Both the position numbers and the translations under genes were made by a program. This document shows, in pieces, positions 38,104 to 50,417 of a stretch of DNA of 64,000 bases. The notes under the pieces were generated by a model that was not told where the DNA came from, did not search any database, and was given only the letters and a program-made list of their open reading frames with translations. This DNA is from Phocoena phocoena. Taxonomy: Eukaryota; Chordata; Mammalia; Artiodactyla; Phocoenidae. The stretch lies in NCBI RefSeq assembly GCF_963924675.1, contig NC_089219.1, forward strand, positions 150,494,288 through 150,558,287, given 5' to 3'. How positions within the stretch are numbered: position 1 is the stretch's first letter; each line of letters starts with the position of its first letter.

Positions 38104-39760
38104 TTAAAATAATAATAGTTCAAAAAAATCTTTAAAGCAGAAAATGATAAGATAGAGAAAAAAAGTTGGATCAGTATGTATAACATTGGGAGTTCCTCAT
38201 GACAACTGTCAACCAAGGCAATAAACCAAGCAATTTGCAGTTTTGGAAAAAAATCATTTTATCTATAGCTATAGATATATGTAGATATATATAGATATAT
38301 AAACAAAAATAAAAATATATGGGACAAATGTACTTTCATTACTTAATCAGACTATTTAAAGACATATTTAAAGCAAAATCATGAAGGATGTTTTTCTCTT
38401 CACCACACTCCTGTTCCCGCTGGAAATAAACAGTATACCTTAAATTTACATTAGAAATAGTCTCTGTCCTCAAAGGAATATATGAAGTTAAGTCCCAATG
38501 AAATACTAAATTTCATCTTTTATTCTGATATTTCTGTTAGATCCACACGATTCTTATGCTCCACATGTGTCCATAATTCATACTAATTGCATATCCATTT
38601 AGATAAAGGGAGTCCCCTCAGTATTTCCCTCAAAGATGTTTCTGTCCCAGACTAAGGGGAAAAAAGTTCATAGTGGCCCTTCACACTATGTGGAGGGCCC
38701 CAACTTCTTCACTGAGCAAGGACTCATCTAAACTTATCTTTCTAAAACTCAGTTCTCACATTCAGTCCTCCACCTGCTGTCAGTTGTGGGCAACTCCACC
38801 CCACGTACATCCTATCCCATGAGCTCTGGACATGGCCACTAGAACAATTCCACCAAAAAATAAGTTTAACCTGTTGAACAATTTATCAAATACATTGATT
38901 ACTAAAAATATGTTTGCAGAATTTGTACTGAATGAATTGAGAAGAGCCAGGACCAGGGTTCTGAGCCCCTTTCTTGTTTCCCCCTCTCTCTTTTCCTAAT
39001 ACCTCCATCCTGATCTCTAGTCTCTACTCCTTCTGTGCTAGCAGTCTCATGAGACTGGAGACAGTTGCAGGTAACAAAAATACTGAAAATGCTGCTTCAA
39101 AGAACATATTCATTCGCTATGTTCAAAAAGAATATTTATAATCATTGAATGTATTCAAAATGAATATATCTTAGAACAACATTAAGTAGATTGATAATGT
39201 GATAAATTCAACAGATCGATTTCAGTGAACTGATCCTTCAGGAATGGGCATTCACCAAACTGGTTTCCAGTGATTAACTTTTTAGTTATAATCCAGCTGG
39301 TCTGGACACCCTGGATCCCTGACATTTCCAAACACTTTCTTACCTCCTACCCCTGCCCGTATCATCTTCCCTCTCACACTTGCCTCTTTAATTCCTACTT
39401 ATTCTAGCAGTCCCTTCTCCAATGTCCCCTCCTACCCTCCAGACCAGACTCCAACTTCCAATTACAATTGAGTGTTTATAACTCTGATTCTGACTTGGCT
39501 TAACTGACATCTGAAGTCTGTCTTCCCCACTGGACCATAAGTTCCTTGAAGTCAGAAGGTGGGCTCTTAATCATGCCCTACATGGTACCTAGCGCCGTGC
39601 CTCATTCAAAGGGCTCAATAAATGTTTGTTGAATTTACACTCAAAAGCACCTAGTGCTAAAATATGTTTTAAAGAAAAATAACACTGTTCCATATCTATT
39701 CCTACAGTGTTTGCTGTGTCAAGGTCAGATTTTAGCTGATTTTTAAAAATGGCACATCTT

Positions 39761-39976
39761 GGGCTTCCCTGGTGGCGCAGTGGTTGAGAGTCCGCCTGCC
39801 GATGCAGGGGACACGGGTTCATGCCCTGGTCCGGGAAGATTCCACATGCCGCGGAGCGGCTGGGCCCGTGAGTCATGGCCGCTGAGCCTGCGCGTCCGGA
39901 GCCTGTGCTCCTCAACGGGAGAGGCCGCAACAGTGAGAGGCCCAAGTACCGCAAAAAAAAAAAAAAAAAAAAAAAG
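39761..39976 (+). repeat. CHR SINE, short type
   Basis: Close to the consensus of the young copies, with A tail. GGCACATCTT on both sides is the TSD. Confidence 0.9.
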
Positions 39977-40888
39977 GCACATCTTAATAAGAACAGACCC
40001 TAGCGATTTTACTCTCAGCTATTCCCCATCCTTAACCCGAAGTTATCATATCATCAACCATAAAACATAGGATAGTAAGGAGGGAAGGAATAAACAAACA
40101 CCACCGATTATGACAGGAGCTAAAAGGCAGCCACACATACAGACCCTACCCTGCGGTGAGGGATTCACATCATGCAGTCTTGTAACAGGGCCACAGACAC
40201 AGTGCTGGGGACACAGCAGGATAGTATGTGGCCAGACCCTGGGCATGGAATCAGACCCAGGCCATGCAGGTTCAAACCTGGTTCCACCACATGGGAACTG
40301 TGTACCCATGGGCAAGATACTCAGCCCTCTAAGCTCCTCTAAGCTTCAATTTCCTTTTTCATAAAATAAAAATAACTACACAGGTCTCCCAGAATTGCTG
40401 AGAGGGCTTGGTTTGGTGCATGGACCGCACATAGTAAAAATTCATGAGAAACGTTAAGGAAAAGGGTGACAGAACTGGTGTTGGAACATGATTCTGACAG
40501 AATGAGAACTCCTAGAGTCAAAACATCATCATGATAATGATATAAAATTATAATGGCTGCAATTCCAGGGAACTTTAGCTAAGCCCTGGTGAACAGGAAA
40601 ACACGCTGGACTTGGGCCAGGAGTCTTGGTCAGGTCTTCACTGTGGCCCGTGATAACAGTGAAACCCAGTGTCGCACCCAGAGCAGCAAAGCTGGCACCC
40701 ACGGCGGGGTCCATCCTGGGCTTATTCTTCCCTCACCAGGATGTCTTCCTGGAAGGAACTCATCCACCCCATGACTTTGACCATCATCCATGAATCACTC
40801 ACAGACCTCTGGGCCCCGTTGTCTCCTGTAAGTGCAGAAACATACATGCTCCATAAACTCAATTGTTAATAAAAAATCTTACTCTGGG

Positions 40889-41079
40889 GCTTCCCTGGTG
40901 GCGCAGTGGTTGAGAGTCCGCCTGGCGATGCAGGGGACACGGGTTCGTGCCCCGATCCGGGAAGATCCCACGTGCCGCGGAGCGGCTGGGCCCGTGAGCC
41001 ATGGCCGCTGAGCCTGCGCTTCCGTAGCCTGTGCTCCGCAACGGGAGAGGCCACAACAGTGAGAGGCCCGCGTACCGCC

Positions 41080-41108
<29 letters not shown>
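40889..41108 (+). repeat. CHR SINE, short type
   Basis: Well-preserved copy. The TSD AAAAAATCTTACTCTG is about 16 bp. Confidence 0.92.
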
Positions 41109-41114
<6 letters not shown>

Positions 41115-41573
41115 TCTGCCCTATTACTTACCACATGTCAATTTTGAGCCATTCAGGCCTGCCTCCTTTACTCTTGTTGGTAATTAGAAAATTCCTGTGC
41201 TGAGCCTCATGACTTCTAAAAGTCGGTGAAAGAAATCTCAGCAAAATAAGAAGGAATTATTTTCTCTTCCCCTGAAGCTGCAGAAAAGCAGATATCTACA
41301 TCATAAAATTGACCTGCAAATGTTATATCTAACAAAGGAGATTGTTTCTCTGCCACTTGAGCATAGTCTTCAACCCTGGAAAAGTCTATAATTCTGACTG
41401 GTTATCTTAGCAAATTATTTTTTGTCTTGGATAATATTTAAATTAACTATTCTGTTTTTGAAAGTTATAAATACTTGTGCGTTTTCTTTGCAAATCCAAA
41501 AATAAATTGTTACACTTTCTTCTTCACTTGAAATCCTGAATGTAAATTAAAACTTTTGACTGTTGGATTTCTT

Positions 41574-42700
41574 TTTTTTTTTTTTTTAATTTCAGCTTTA
41601 TTGAGACATACTTAAATTGTAAGATACTTAAAGTGTACATCATGGTGATTTGACAAGCGTATACATTATAAAAGGATTTCCCCCGCTCCCCCATCTAATT
41701 AATTAACACATCCATCACATCACATATTTATCTTTTCCCCACAGTTTCATTGAAAAATAATTGGCATACATCATTGCATAAGTTTAAGTTGTACAGCATG
41801 AAGATTTGATTTACACATATTAAGAAATGATTACCGTAATAGGTCCAGCAAACGTCCATCTTCTCATATAGATACAATAAAAAGAAAACAAAGAGTACTT
41901 CCCTGGTGGTCCAGCATTTAAGACTTTTCCTTCCAATGCAGGGGATGTGGGTTCGCGCCCTGGTTGGGGAACTAAGATCCCACATGCCCTGGGGCAACCA
42001 CCCGGAGCCAGAGCACCACAGCTAGAGAGCCCACGTGCTGCAACTACTGAGCCCACACTGCACAACAAAGATGCCCCGTGCAGCAACTAAGACAAAGATC
42101 CCCCGTGCAGCAACTAAGACCCGATGCAGTCAAATAAATAAATAAATATATATATATATTTTAATGTAGTAACACTTAAAATTTAAAAAAAGAAAACAAA
42201 GAAAATAAAAAGGAGAGATTTTTCCTTGTGATGAGAACTCATGATTAATTCTCAACAACTTTCCTATATATCATGCAGCAGTGTTAGCTGTAGTCATCAT
42301 GTTGTACATTGCATGCCTAGCACTTATTTATCTCATAACTGGAAGTTTGTACCTTTTGACCACATTCTTCCAATTCCTCCCCCCACCTCACCCCCACCCT
42401 CCACCTCTGGTAACAACAAGTCTCTTTCTATAAATTTGTTTTGGGTTTTTTTGTTGTTGTTGTTTGTTTGTTTTAGATTCCACATAGAAGCATATCTTCT
42501 TTTTTTATTCTGGAAATAACATTTAAGTTCTACTCTCTTAGCAAATTTCAATTGTACAATACAGTGTTATCACCATGTTTAACATTAAATCCTCAAATCT
42601 TCTTCATCTTATAGCTGAAAACTTATATCCTTTTACCAACCTCTCCATGTTTCTCCCACCCCCCAGTTCCTGGCAACCACTTCTTAGATTTCTTATTTAA
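41574..42700 (-). mobile_element. old LINE-1 3' UTR split by a SINE
   Basis: Sequence such as 'agctttattgagacatactt' and 'gtacagcatgaagatttgat', and after the SINE 'ttgtacattgcatgcctagc', is the minus strand of an old LINE-1 3' region. Confidence 0.65.
41896..42160 (+). repeat. older tRNA-derived SINE inside LINE-1 3' UTR
   Basis: Diverged form with 'cctggtggtccagcattt' and an AAATAAATA tail. It splits an old LINE-1 3' UTR. Confidence 0.8.
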
Positions 42701-43619
42701 GCAAAAACCAAACCAAAACAAAAACTCTTTTTCAAAATTTGTTATAATACGACTCAAGGTTCAGCTCAGTATTTCCAACTGCTTCATTTGTATCTCCCAG
42801 TCACCTTGAATCCAACATATCCCAAACTAAACACACTATCTTCCTTTCAACACACTGCTTCACCTTTGCTTTCTGTCTCAGCTAAGGTAATAATCATCAT
42901 CCAATCTCCCAGACTAGAAACCTGAGTCATCCTAGCCTCCTCTCGCTTGCCACCTTTCCATATTCAGAGTCACCAAGTCTTGTCCCATTGGCTGTAGCAA
43001 CACTAGAATCTGTCATTCTCTCTTATACCCACTTCCATAGTCCTGGTTTATGTTCTCCTAGTTCCCTTCACCCTACCCTCCACCACAGCAAAAGCCTTCA
43101 ACAACTGTAAGCCACCTTCCATGTTGATGCAGTTATATTCCTAAAAACCAATTTACTTAAAAATATCCATGGTCCCCAATTCTCTAGGTCCCCACAACTC
43201 TCCCAACTCTCCCTCTACTTCTGCTCACCTAAAACATTGCGCTTCAACCACATGCAAGTGCTTACCTTTCCCAAAACATATCCCGGAACTTTCTAAACAC
43301 CTTCAAGCATTACTGTATGATGTCTCTTGTACGTGAATACTCTTACCTCCAGCCTCCCCGTGATGCACTTTCCAGATCAAATGCCACCTCCTTGGTGAAG
43401 AATTGCCCAACCCTCTCCTCAGGAAATATAAGTCTCTGCTATGCCTCCCTAATACTTTGCTGATACCTTCATTGTAACACCACACTGTATTGTAACTATT
43501 CACTTTTGCCTCTTGTACTAGATTATAGGTCCCTTGGAGACAAAGAAGGTGTTTATTCAGCCTTCCACTTTCTAACCCAATATTAACTGGCATAATAGTA
43601 GTTATCCAATAAATGTGAA

Positions 43620-43705
43620 ATAAATGAAATTTAATTTTGTTTTATCTTCAGAGTGAGAATGAATAAATGAAATTTAATTTTGTTTTACCTTCAGAGTGAG
43701 AATGA
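43620..43705. repeat. 43-bp tandem duplication
   Basis: Two adjacent 43-bp units starting ATAAATGAAATTTAATTTTG that differ at one base. Confidence 0.9.
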
Positions 43706-45567
43706 CTAAATACCTACTGAGGACCAAATGAAATAATATGTAGGAAGTGCTTTATAAATTTTGAAGAGATGATTCAGTGATTCAACTTCCCTTACTAGTT
43801 CTCAGGATGTGCAGTGGCTCAGTGGGCCAGGTGTAGCATTTACAGTTCATCATCATGACCCACTGTGGTCCCTCAGCAGAGCCAGCACAGGACTCAGCAA
43901 ACCAGAGAATGGAGATGGAGCCTAGGACTTGTGAGCTGAGGAGACCTGAATCTGAGTCCCAGCAATACCAGTCAATTTCTGTGATCTTGAAGAAGCTACA
44001 TCAGCTCCTCAGATCTCAGTTTCTCATCCTTAAAATGATGACATTAAACTTGGATTATCTTTCTATTCCCTACAAACCCTAGAATTCTGTAATTGCCCAC
44101 TGAAAATCTAAGACCTCCCTAGCAAATGCCCTCTTATTTCAATGACATCATCACCTTTTAAATTCATATAGAAATGAAACCGGCTCAAGAACTATAGTCA
44201 CCATGGAGGGTCTCTTATGAAAAATGCCATTGGCACTTGCCAAGGCAGTACAATTTGAGAGGCTCAGGGAAAATCCTCAGCCTCCAAATTTCTCCTCCCA
44301 TTAGAGATTACTTTTTAAGTCAATGTATTTATTTTATCTAAATTCCCTTTTTAAAAATTCAGATACCTCTGGAAAGAATTAATTTTTCTCCAATCTCAGG
44401 TGGAGTGTCTCCTGACTTACACCTGAACTCTCAATCACATAACTTTCAGACTCCAGAAAGAACTTGCTTCCACAAAATTCTCTTCTTTCCTAGAATTTCT
44501 TTATCTCTCTATCAGCTCCTTCCTTCTGTACCCATATTATATTCAAATGTATCTCTACGCTTAATACAAAACTTCTTTGATGCTTCTTCCTCTTCTGGGC
44601 ACTCTACTTTGTATTCTCCTTTAGTACTACATTTGGGGACAGAACAGGAGTCAGCAAAGAGAAGTGTGGTTGAAGAATTAAAACTAAAACCAGAGAAGTA
44701 CTACGTCTTGCCCAACCAAGGGAGAAGGGAATTTCAAGAAGTGAAGTTAATCAACATTGCCAGATTCAAAAAGTGAGGAAGAGAAAGGAGATGAGGACAA
44801 TAAAGGCTTCTAGCTTCAGAAACTAACTGGAGGCTGACCAATATCCTCCTTATGATTAAATCTAAAGGTCTTTGCTATCAGTGGTGGAGGAGATGTAGAG
44901 GGGTTAATAAAATCTCTAAAGGAAATTGCACCAATTTTCAGAATGTAGACTCTGAAAACCAGGTCTCCTGTGACTCCTGTTGGGACACCTGGCTTACATC
45001 CTGCCTCAGCTGCCCTACGTGGAGAGGTAGTAAAGGATTAACAAACACACTCAACTTTTAGATGCAATAATAAGAGTAACTTCTTACTTCTTTTTTGCTT
45101 CAGTGTATTTTATTACTATGCATTATTATTCCCCTATTTATAATAGAAAACTGAGGCTCAGTAAGGGTTAAAAGTACTTTCCAAGTCACACTGTCCCCTA
45201 ATGCAGTATCCCTGAAAAGATTTCTATTGAAAACACCCCCAAGTTTGGTCTCTGCATTATCCTTCTAATCTTGTATTCCTTAAAGGGCCAAACTACCAGC
45301 CTTTCCCCCAAGGTGCCCTGGATACTCCACTGACCTGCAGGTAGCCGAGGAAGAAGACTCTGTCATCGTGCCTTGGGTAGTTTGTAAGTGAGGAAAACTG
45401 CTTTGTTCTGTAATAGGCTTAGTTCATCCCCAGGTAAGAGTTTACCAGAACACCCTGAAGCTGGCTAGTAATTGCTCCACCAAAAAGTCCCTGAATTCCA
45501 GCCATGTGGTTGGCTGTTCAGGGATGGCCAAATAGAAATGGATAGGCAGAGACTCCCTACTGGCTCA

Positions 45568-45580
45568 GTGAATGATTAAC
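45568..45580. promoter_or_regulatory. HNF1-like palindrome, candidate C4BPA promoter
   Basis: GTGAATGATTAAC matches 12 of 13 positions of the HNF1 consensus GTTAATNATTAAC. The human C4BPA promoter is known to depend on an HNF1 site just upstream of the start of transcription. The site here is about 8.5 kb before the first coding exon. A transcript starting near 45540 would give a gene of about 41 kb, close to the size of human C4BPA. No noncoding first exon was proved. A donor-like GTAAAC (about 45436) and GTCAGT (about 45339) follow on the minus strand. Confidence 0.42.
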
Positions 45581-46336
45581 AGCATAAGTAAAGCAACCGT
45601 GTTTATCTAATCACCTTCCTCTTCACTAGCCCTCTTTCTTGATAACATGTCACAATTGTTTACTTTCTCCTCTGCCAACCATTTCCCCTAAGTGGAAAGG
45701 TAATATAAATTTGATGCCAGAATTCTTTTTTTTCTTTTTATAAACAAAAGAGGGTTATACAAGATGCAAACCAGACAGCCTGGAAACCTTAGATACTGCA
45801 GGATACAGACTAGGTCCACAAAAATGATCCACTTTCTGTGATTCTAGGTCCAGCAGGCTTTCTTTGGGTTCAGGGACAGATGACCTTCCCCTGTACTGGT
45901 CTCCAGCCCACTCCAAGAAAGTACAGAGGGTGCTGAGTTGCCTGGCACATGATCAGTACTCCAGAAATACATGACCTCCAGAAGTTGGTCTATCACTGAG
46001 TGGTCCTCAGAAGGATGCAACAAAGGGCCAGCCATGTTTGTTATCACATGTGGTCCTAAGAAGGACCACAAACCCTGACATTATCCAATTAAGCTCTTAA
46101 TCCTCAGGATTAAGGTTTGTATGCCCAGGGGACTGCTACTAAAGAGCAATCCTTCCTGACCACTTCACCTTTTCTGTAATAAACACCAAAAGTCCTATAA
46201 AGTTTTCAGAAAAGGAATTGAACCACAGCAGAAGATTTGACGAAAGATAGGAGATTTGAGCAGGGCTTTGAATGAAAAGTGGAAATTATTAGATGAAAAT
46301 GAGAAAGATACTAGAGGTAAAGAGAACATAGACCAG

Positions 46337-46450
46337 GAATTCCCTGGTGGTCCAGAGGTTAGGATTTGGTGCTTTCACTGCTGGGCCCAGGTTTGAGCTC
46401 CGGTCGGAGAACTAAGACCCTGCAAGCCATGTGGCAGGGCCAAAAAAAAA
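46337..46450 (+). repeat. short older tRNA-derived SINE
   Basis: Begins 'attccctggtggtccagagg' and ends in an A run. It is a different subfamily from the young CHR copies. Confidence 0.78.
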
Positions 46451-47832
46451 AGAGAGAGAGAGAAGCGTTTAAGCATGGACCAAGTCACAAAGGTGAGGCT
46501 GATTTGCTGATTTTTGATTTGACAAGAATGAGTATAAAAGAGGATACAAAACTATGCAGTCTTGAGAATAAAGTTGGAGGAAATATAACCTTTAAAGCTG
46601 GGTCTTCAAATACCATTTCTCAATCAGCTGGAATCCTTTTCTTTACTTGCCATAGTAACTGTTCCAAATTTTTCTCTCCAGGTCACCAAATTGTCTTACT
46701 CTCAGCAGATGATCTTGCCTCCTACTTTACTAAGAAATCATTCCACGTTAGCTTCTATCTGCCTCAGATTGTCTTCCCTATTCACTCCTGTTTCAGAAAA
46801 GGTTTCTTTTCTTTCCTTCCTTATTTTCAATGTATCTTCCATCCGGAAATGTTCCCTCAGTCTTGCCAAAACCTCAAATTCAAGTTTTCTTCTGCTGTGA
46901 GATGTTGAACTGCTCAAAAGAATCTCCTATGTTTCCTGCCTACTTTTTCTCTATAATCACTCCCTACCTCTCCCATTGTGGTCTTCAGTCTGGCTTCCTC
47001 CCACCTTTACTGACACACCTCTGTGAGCTGCGCCCTTGTCTCCAAATCCAAAATTTCTTTAACTCATCACTTACGACTTCTCGGCAGCCTCTAATGCTGC
47101 AGATCATCTCTTTTCTGAAACTCTCTTCTTTGGCTCCCATTACCCTAAACATTCCTGATTTTCCTATCTTACTAACTGCTCTTTTTTCATTGTTATTACC
47201 TGTCTTTCTACTTTTCAACCCTAAATATAGATAAATCCCAAGTCCTTCCTTTTAAAAATGTTTCTCTTTACATCTATCTTACCTGTTCTCATGGCTTTAA
47301 CTGTTCCCTATAAGAGGGCTACCCCATAACTACATCTTTATCTCTCATTACTCTCCTAAACGCAGACTTACATTTTTCATTGCACCTTTATACTCAACAA
47401 AGGAGAACTTCTCATTTCCTGCCCAGAAACTTTACCTTCTGACCCCAAGATTAATCCAGGCTTCCTGGAATGGAATTTCAGCCTCACCTTTAAACACTTC
47501 ATCTCCCTCATCCTCCAATGTTCAATCAGTTAACAAGTTGTTTTGATCTTGCAATGTCTCTCAAATCTGCTGTCTCTCTTCTATTTCTAATGTCATCAAA
47601 GCAGTTCAGGTCATCATTGTCTCTCGGGTGGATCTATTGCTATAGACCTTTCATTGGTTTCTCTGTCTCAGTTCTTTTCCTACTACACCTGACCTACATA
47701 CTGTGGTGAGAGAAATCTATGTTCTGTCCTTATCTCTTCCTTGCTTGAAAGTTTTCCATCTCTACTCACTGCCTACGAAATAAAGCTTAAATTCTCTAAC
47801 TTGCCCTTTAAAAGCCTCCATAAACTGGCCTT

Positions 47833-48085
47833 TTTTTAACATCTTTATTGGAGTATAATTTCTTTACAATGGTGTGTTAGTTTCTGCTTTATAACAAAGT
47901 GAATCAGTTATACATATATATGTTCCCATATCTCTTCCCTCTTGCGTCTCCCTCCCTTCCACCCTCCCTAACCCACCCCTCTAGGTGGTCACAAACCCCC
48001 CAGCGGATCTCCCTGTGCTATGCGGCTGCTTCCCACTAGCTATCTATTTTACGTTTGGTAGTGTATATATGTCCATACCACTCTA
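47833..48085 (-). mobile_element. LINE-1 3' end, minus strand
   Basis: 'acatctttattggagtataa' and 'gaatcagttatacatatata' are the reverse complement of the artiodactyl LINE-1 3' UTR. Confidence 0.8.
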
Positions 48086-48164
48086 TCACTATGAATGAAA
48101 TTTTGGTCAATTTAGATTAATCGTAGGAGTAGGAGTAACCATTTACTTGGTTAAAAAGCTTATG

Positions 48165-48573
48165 ACTCTCATTTGCAACAATGTGGTTGGACCTATAGGG
48201 TATTATGCTTAGTGAAATAAGTCAGGCAGAGAAAGAAAAATACTCTATGTTATCCCTTGTATGTGGAACCTAAAAAAATAAAATAAATTAATGAATATAA
48301 CAAAACAGAAACAGACTCACAGATATAGAGAACAAACTCGTGGCTACCAGTGGGGAGACGGAAGCAGGAAGAGGCAAGATAGGGGTAGTAGATTAAGAAG
48401 TACAAAATACTATGTATAAAATAGTTAAGCAATAAGGATATATTGTACAGAGCATGGAAATATAGCCATTATTTTTTTGTAACTTTAAATGGAATATAAT
48501 CTATTAACAATTGAATCACCATGTTGTACACCTGAAATTAATATAATATTGTGAATCAACTCTACTTCAATTA
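48165..48573 (+). mobile_element. LINE-1 3' end, plus strand
   Basis: From 'catttgcaacaatgtggttg' to 'ctacttcaattaaaaaaaaa'. It lies tail-outward beside the minus-strand fragment, and both include the 3' end, so this is two insertions rather than twin priming. Confidence 0.82.
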
Positions 48574-48697
48574 AAAAAAAAGCTTATGACTTTTTACTAC
48601 ATTTCTCAGATCTTCTTTCCACTTGGAACATCCTTCTCCCTAATCTTTGTCTCTAAATCATAATCACTTTCAAGGACCCAAAAACCCATGCCGTTTG

Positions 48698-48867
48698 GGC
48701 TTCCCTGGTGGCGCAGTGGTTGAGAGTCCGCCTGCCGATGCAGGGGACACGGGTTCGTGCCCCGGTCTGGGAAGATCCCACATGCCGCGGAGCGGCTGGG
48801 CCCATGAGCCATGGCCGCTGAGCCTGCGCGTCCGGAGCTTGTGCTCCACAAGGGGAGAGGCCACAAA
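48698..48867 (+). repeat. CHR SINE lacking its 3' end and tail
   Basis: Stops after 'gagaggccacaa' with no A tail. The flanks are alike (AAAACCCATGCCGT and AAAACTGTGCCGT), an imperfect TSD. Confidence 0.8.
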
Positions 48868-49273
48868 ACTGTGCCGTCTACCTTGACCATTTTCCTGCCT
48901 CGTCCTCCTCTTAAGACAGAAGTCAGCCTCCTCCCATGCAAGCGCCCATAGCAGTTTTCATGAGAGGGGTGTGTTTCATTCTAAACACACTGAATTAATG
49001 ATATGTATATATGTGTCTATTAACAGACTGTAGGCTACCCGAGAGGCTGTTTCTTGTTCTCCCTCATAACTTCCCCTAGAGATTTTCCATTATTTCAGGC
49101 TCTTTTCTGTATTTTGTTTGTATCTTACCAAGTGTTCCTATGCGTTTGGAGTAGAGGTCAGAGTCAGAGATGGGAGAAGCTTGTCATACCAGATCAGTAT
49201 AAAATCTTGACAAGAAAACCTAAGGATTCATATTACTTTCGCCCTCTGATAAAAGAATAAGAAAATATATTCA

Positions 49274-49482
49274 GGGCTTCCCTGGTGGCGCAGTGGTTGA
49301 GAGTCCGCCTGCCGATGCAGGGGATGCGGGTTCATGCCCCGGTCCGGGAGGATCTCACATGCCGCGGAGCGGCTGGGCCCGTGAGCCATGGCCGCTGAGC
49401 CTGCGCATCTGGAGCCTGTGCTCTGCAACGGGAGAGGCCACAACAGTGAGAGGCCTGCGTACCGCAAAAAAAAAAAAAAATA
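49274..49482 (+). repeat. CHR SINE inserted in a tandem duplication
   Basis: A-tailed copy with TSD AGAAAATATATTCA. It sits in the first of two copies of a repeat of about 50 bp. Confidence 0.9.
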
Positions 49483-49827
49483 GAAAATATATTCATATGT
49501 GTTGCAACATCTCAAACTGAAAAAAGAATAAGAAAATATATTCATATGTGTTGCAACATCTCAAATTGAGGGCTAAGTTTCATCCAAAAGGCAGTGAGCA
49601 ATATTACCACAGAAGGTTTGGAAACCTGGTTTTATAAACAGGATGTCTGGGAGATCCAGGTGAGAGTTTGGGTTCTAACTCTACTTTTGTCTCCATAAGT
49701 CATTTTAAGGCTATAGCTGTTCTGAGCCTGCTTTCCCAAAATGAGACATTAATTTTTGCCTCATAAGTTTTGGTTAATTGGGGGTTAATTTTTGTTAATA
49801 ACTTGCATCTCATATTAAAAAATGAAA

Positions 49828-49955
49828 CAGTAATTCCCTGGCAGTCCACTGGTTAGTACTCCACGCTTTCACAGCCGAGGGCCCAGGTTCAATCCCTGAT
49901 TGGGGAACTAAGATTCCTCAAACCCGTGCGGCACCGCCAAGAAACGAAAAGAGAA
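49828..49955 (+). repeat. short older tRNA-derived SINE
   Basis: Begins 'attccctggcagtccactgg', with 'ggttcaatccctgattgggg' in the core. Confidence 0.78.
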
Positions 49956-50036
49956 AAAAAATAAGGCATGTACCTTAGCTGTGATCTGAGCTTCCCATTC
50001 TCTTTCAGACAGGAAATTAAACCTTTCCCTCCCCAT

Positions 50037-50042
50037 TTTAAT
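50037..50042 (-). promoter_or_regulatory. alternative C4BPB poly(A) signal (ATTAAA)
   Basis: An ATTAAA on the minus strand about 170 nt after the stop would give a normal short 3' UTR containing the TG microsatellite. It is a weaker hexamer than the AATAAA inside the coding end. Confidence 0.3.
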
Positions 50043-50095
50043 GCGTTTCTAATTCTAGTCTTAGACAATCACCACACTTGGTCATTCTACATCCA

Positions 50096-50126
<31 letters not shown>

Positions 50127-50134
50127 GACACACC
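50096..50134. repeat. (CA)n microsatellite
   Basis: CA repeat with CG variants, about 80-115 nt after the C4BPB stop. In a C4BPB transcript it reads as a GU repeat. Confidence 0.95.
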
Positions 50135-50210
50135 CCATGTGTCATGCAACTGCAGCTGGTTACTATGAAGTTGCATTTTGGCCCAAAGAAAGAAAAATCT
50201 GAAACCAATT

Positions 50211-50417
50211 TCAGAGCCAAGAGGAAATTTTATTCATAGGAGTATTTCTATTACCCAGTCTGCTCAGACAATGTCGGGGCAACATTTTTGTCTTCAACTC
50301 AGCTTTCCTTATTTCCAGAGAATATTTTACTTTCTCCATCGTTAAGCCACTTTTCTTTAATCTTTGTGTAAAGTTCTCTATGGATTTGCAAAGTTCCTTA
50401 CTCTCCTGAAAGGCAAG
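50211..50417 (-). CDS. C4BPB: C4BPB last exon: C-terminal helix and extended tail
   Basis: The exon starts after TTCTTCAG at CTT and encodes LAFQESKELCKSIENFTQ, then the helix LTMEKVKYSLEIRKAELK, and ends at TGA (50213-50211). The second inter-chain Cys (ELCKS) is kept. Human stops four residues after KAELK; here 26 follow, ending ISSWL and including a new Cys (PRHCLS). An AATAAA hexamer overlaps the codons for Asn-Lys seven codons before the stop. Confidence 0.93.
   Translation of the reverse strand, partial: LAFQESKELCKSIENFTQRLKKSGLTMEKVKYSLEIRKAELKTKMLPRHCLSRLGNRNTPMNKISSWL

Larger units (their letters stand above)
37098..45560. other. putative C4BPA intron 1, no coding exon
   Basis: This region lies upstream of the signal-peptide exon. 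It contains four CHR-type SINEs, an old LINE-1 3' UTR split by one of them, and a 43-bp tandem duplication. The rest is unique. It is called intron 1 only if the HNF1-type promoter near 45.57 kb is right. Confidence 0.45.
45600..50036. other. interval between C4BPB and C4BPA
   Basis: It holds four SINEs, two LINE-1 3' ends in opposite orientation (47833-48085 and 48165-48573) and C/T-rich old sequence (46600-47830) whose open frames show no known domain. No exon was recognised. Confidence 0.5.

Noticed and set aside
46366..47234. Long plus-strand frames of 134-180 codons in C/T-rich DNA
   Set aside because: Low-complexity Ser/Leu/Phe/Pro-rich translations from pyrimidine-rich DNA, with no domain or splice support.
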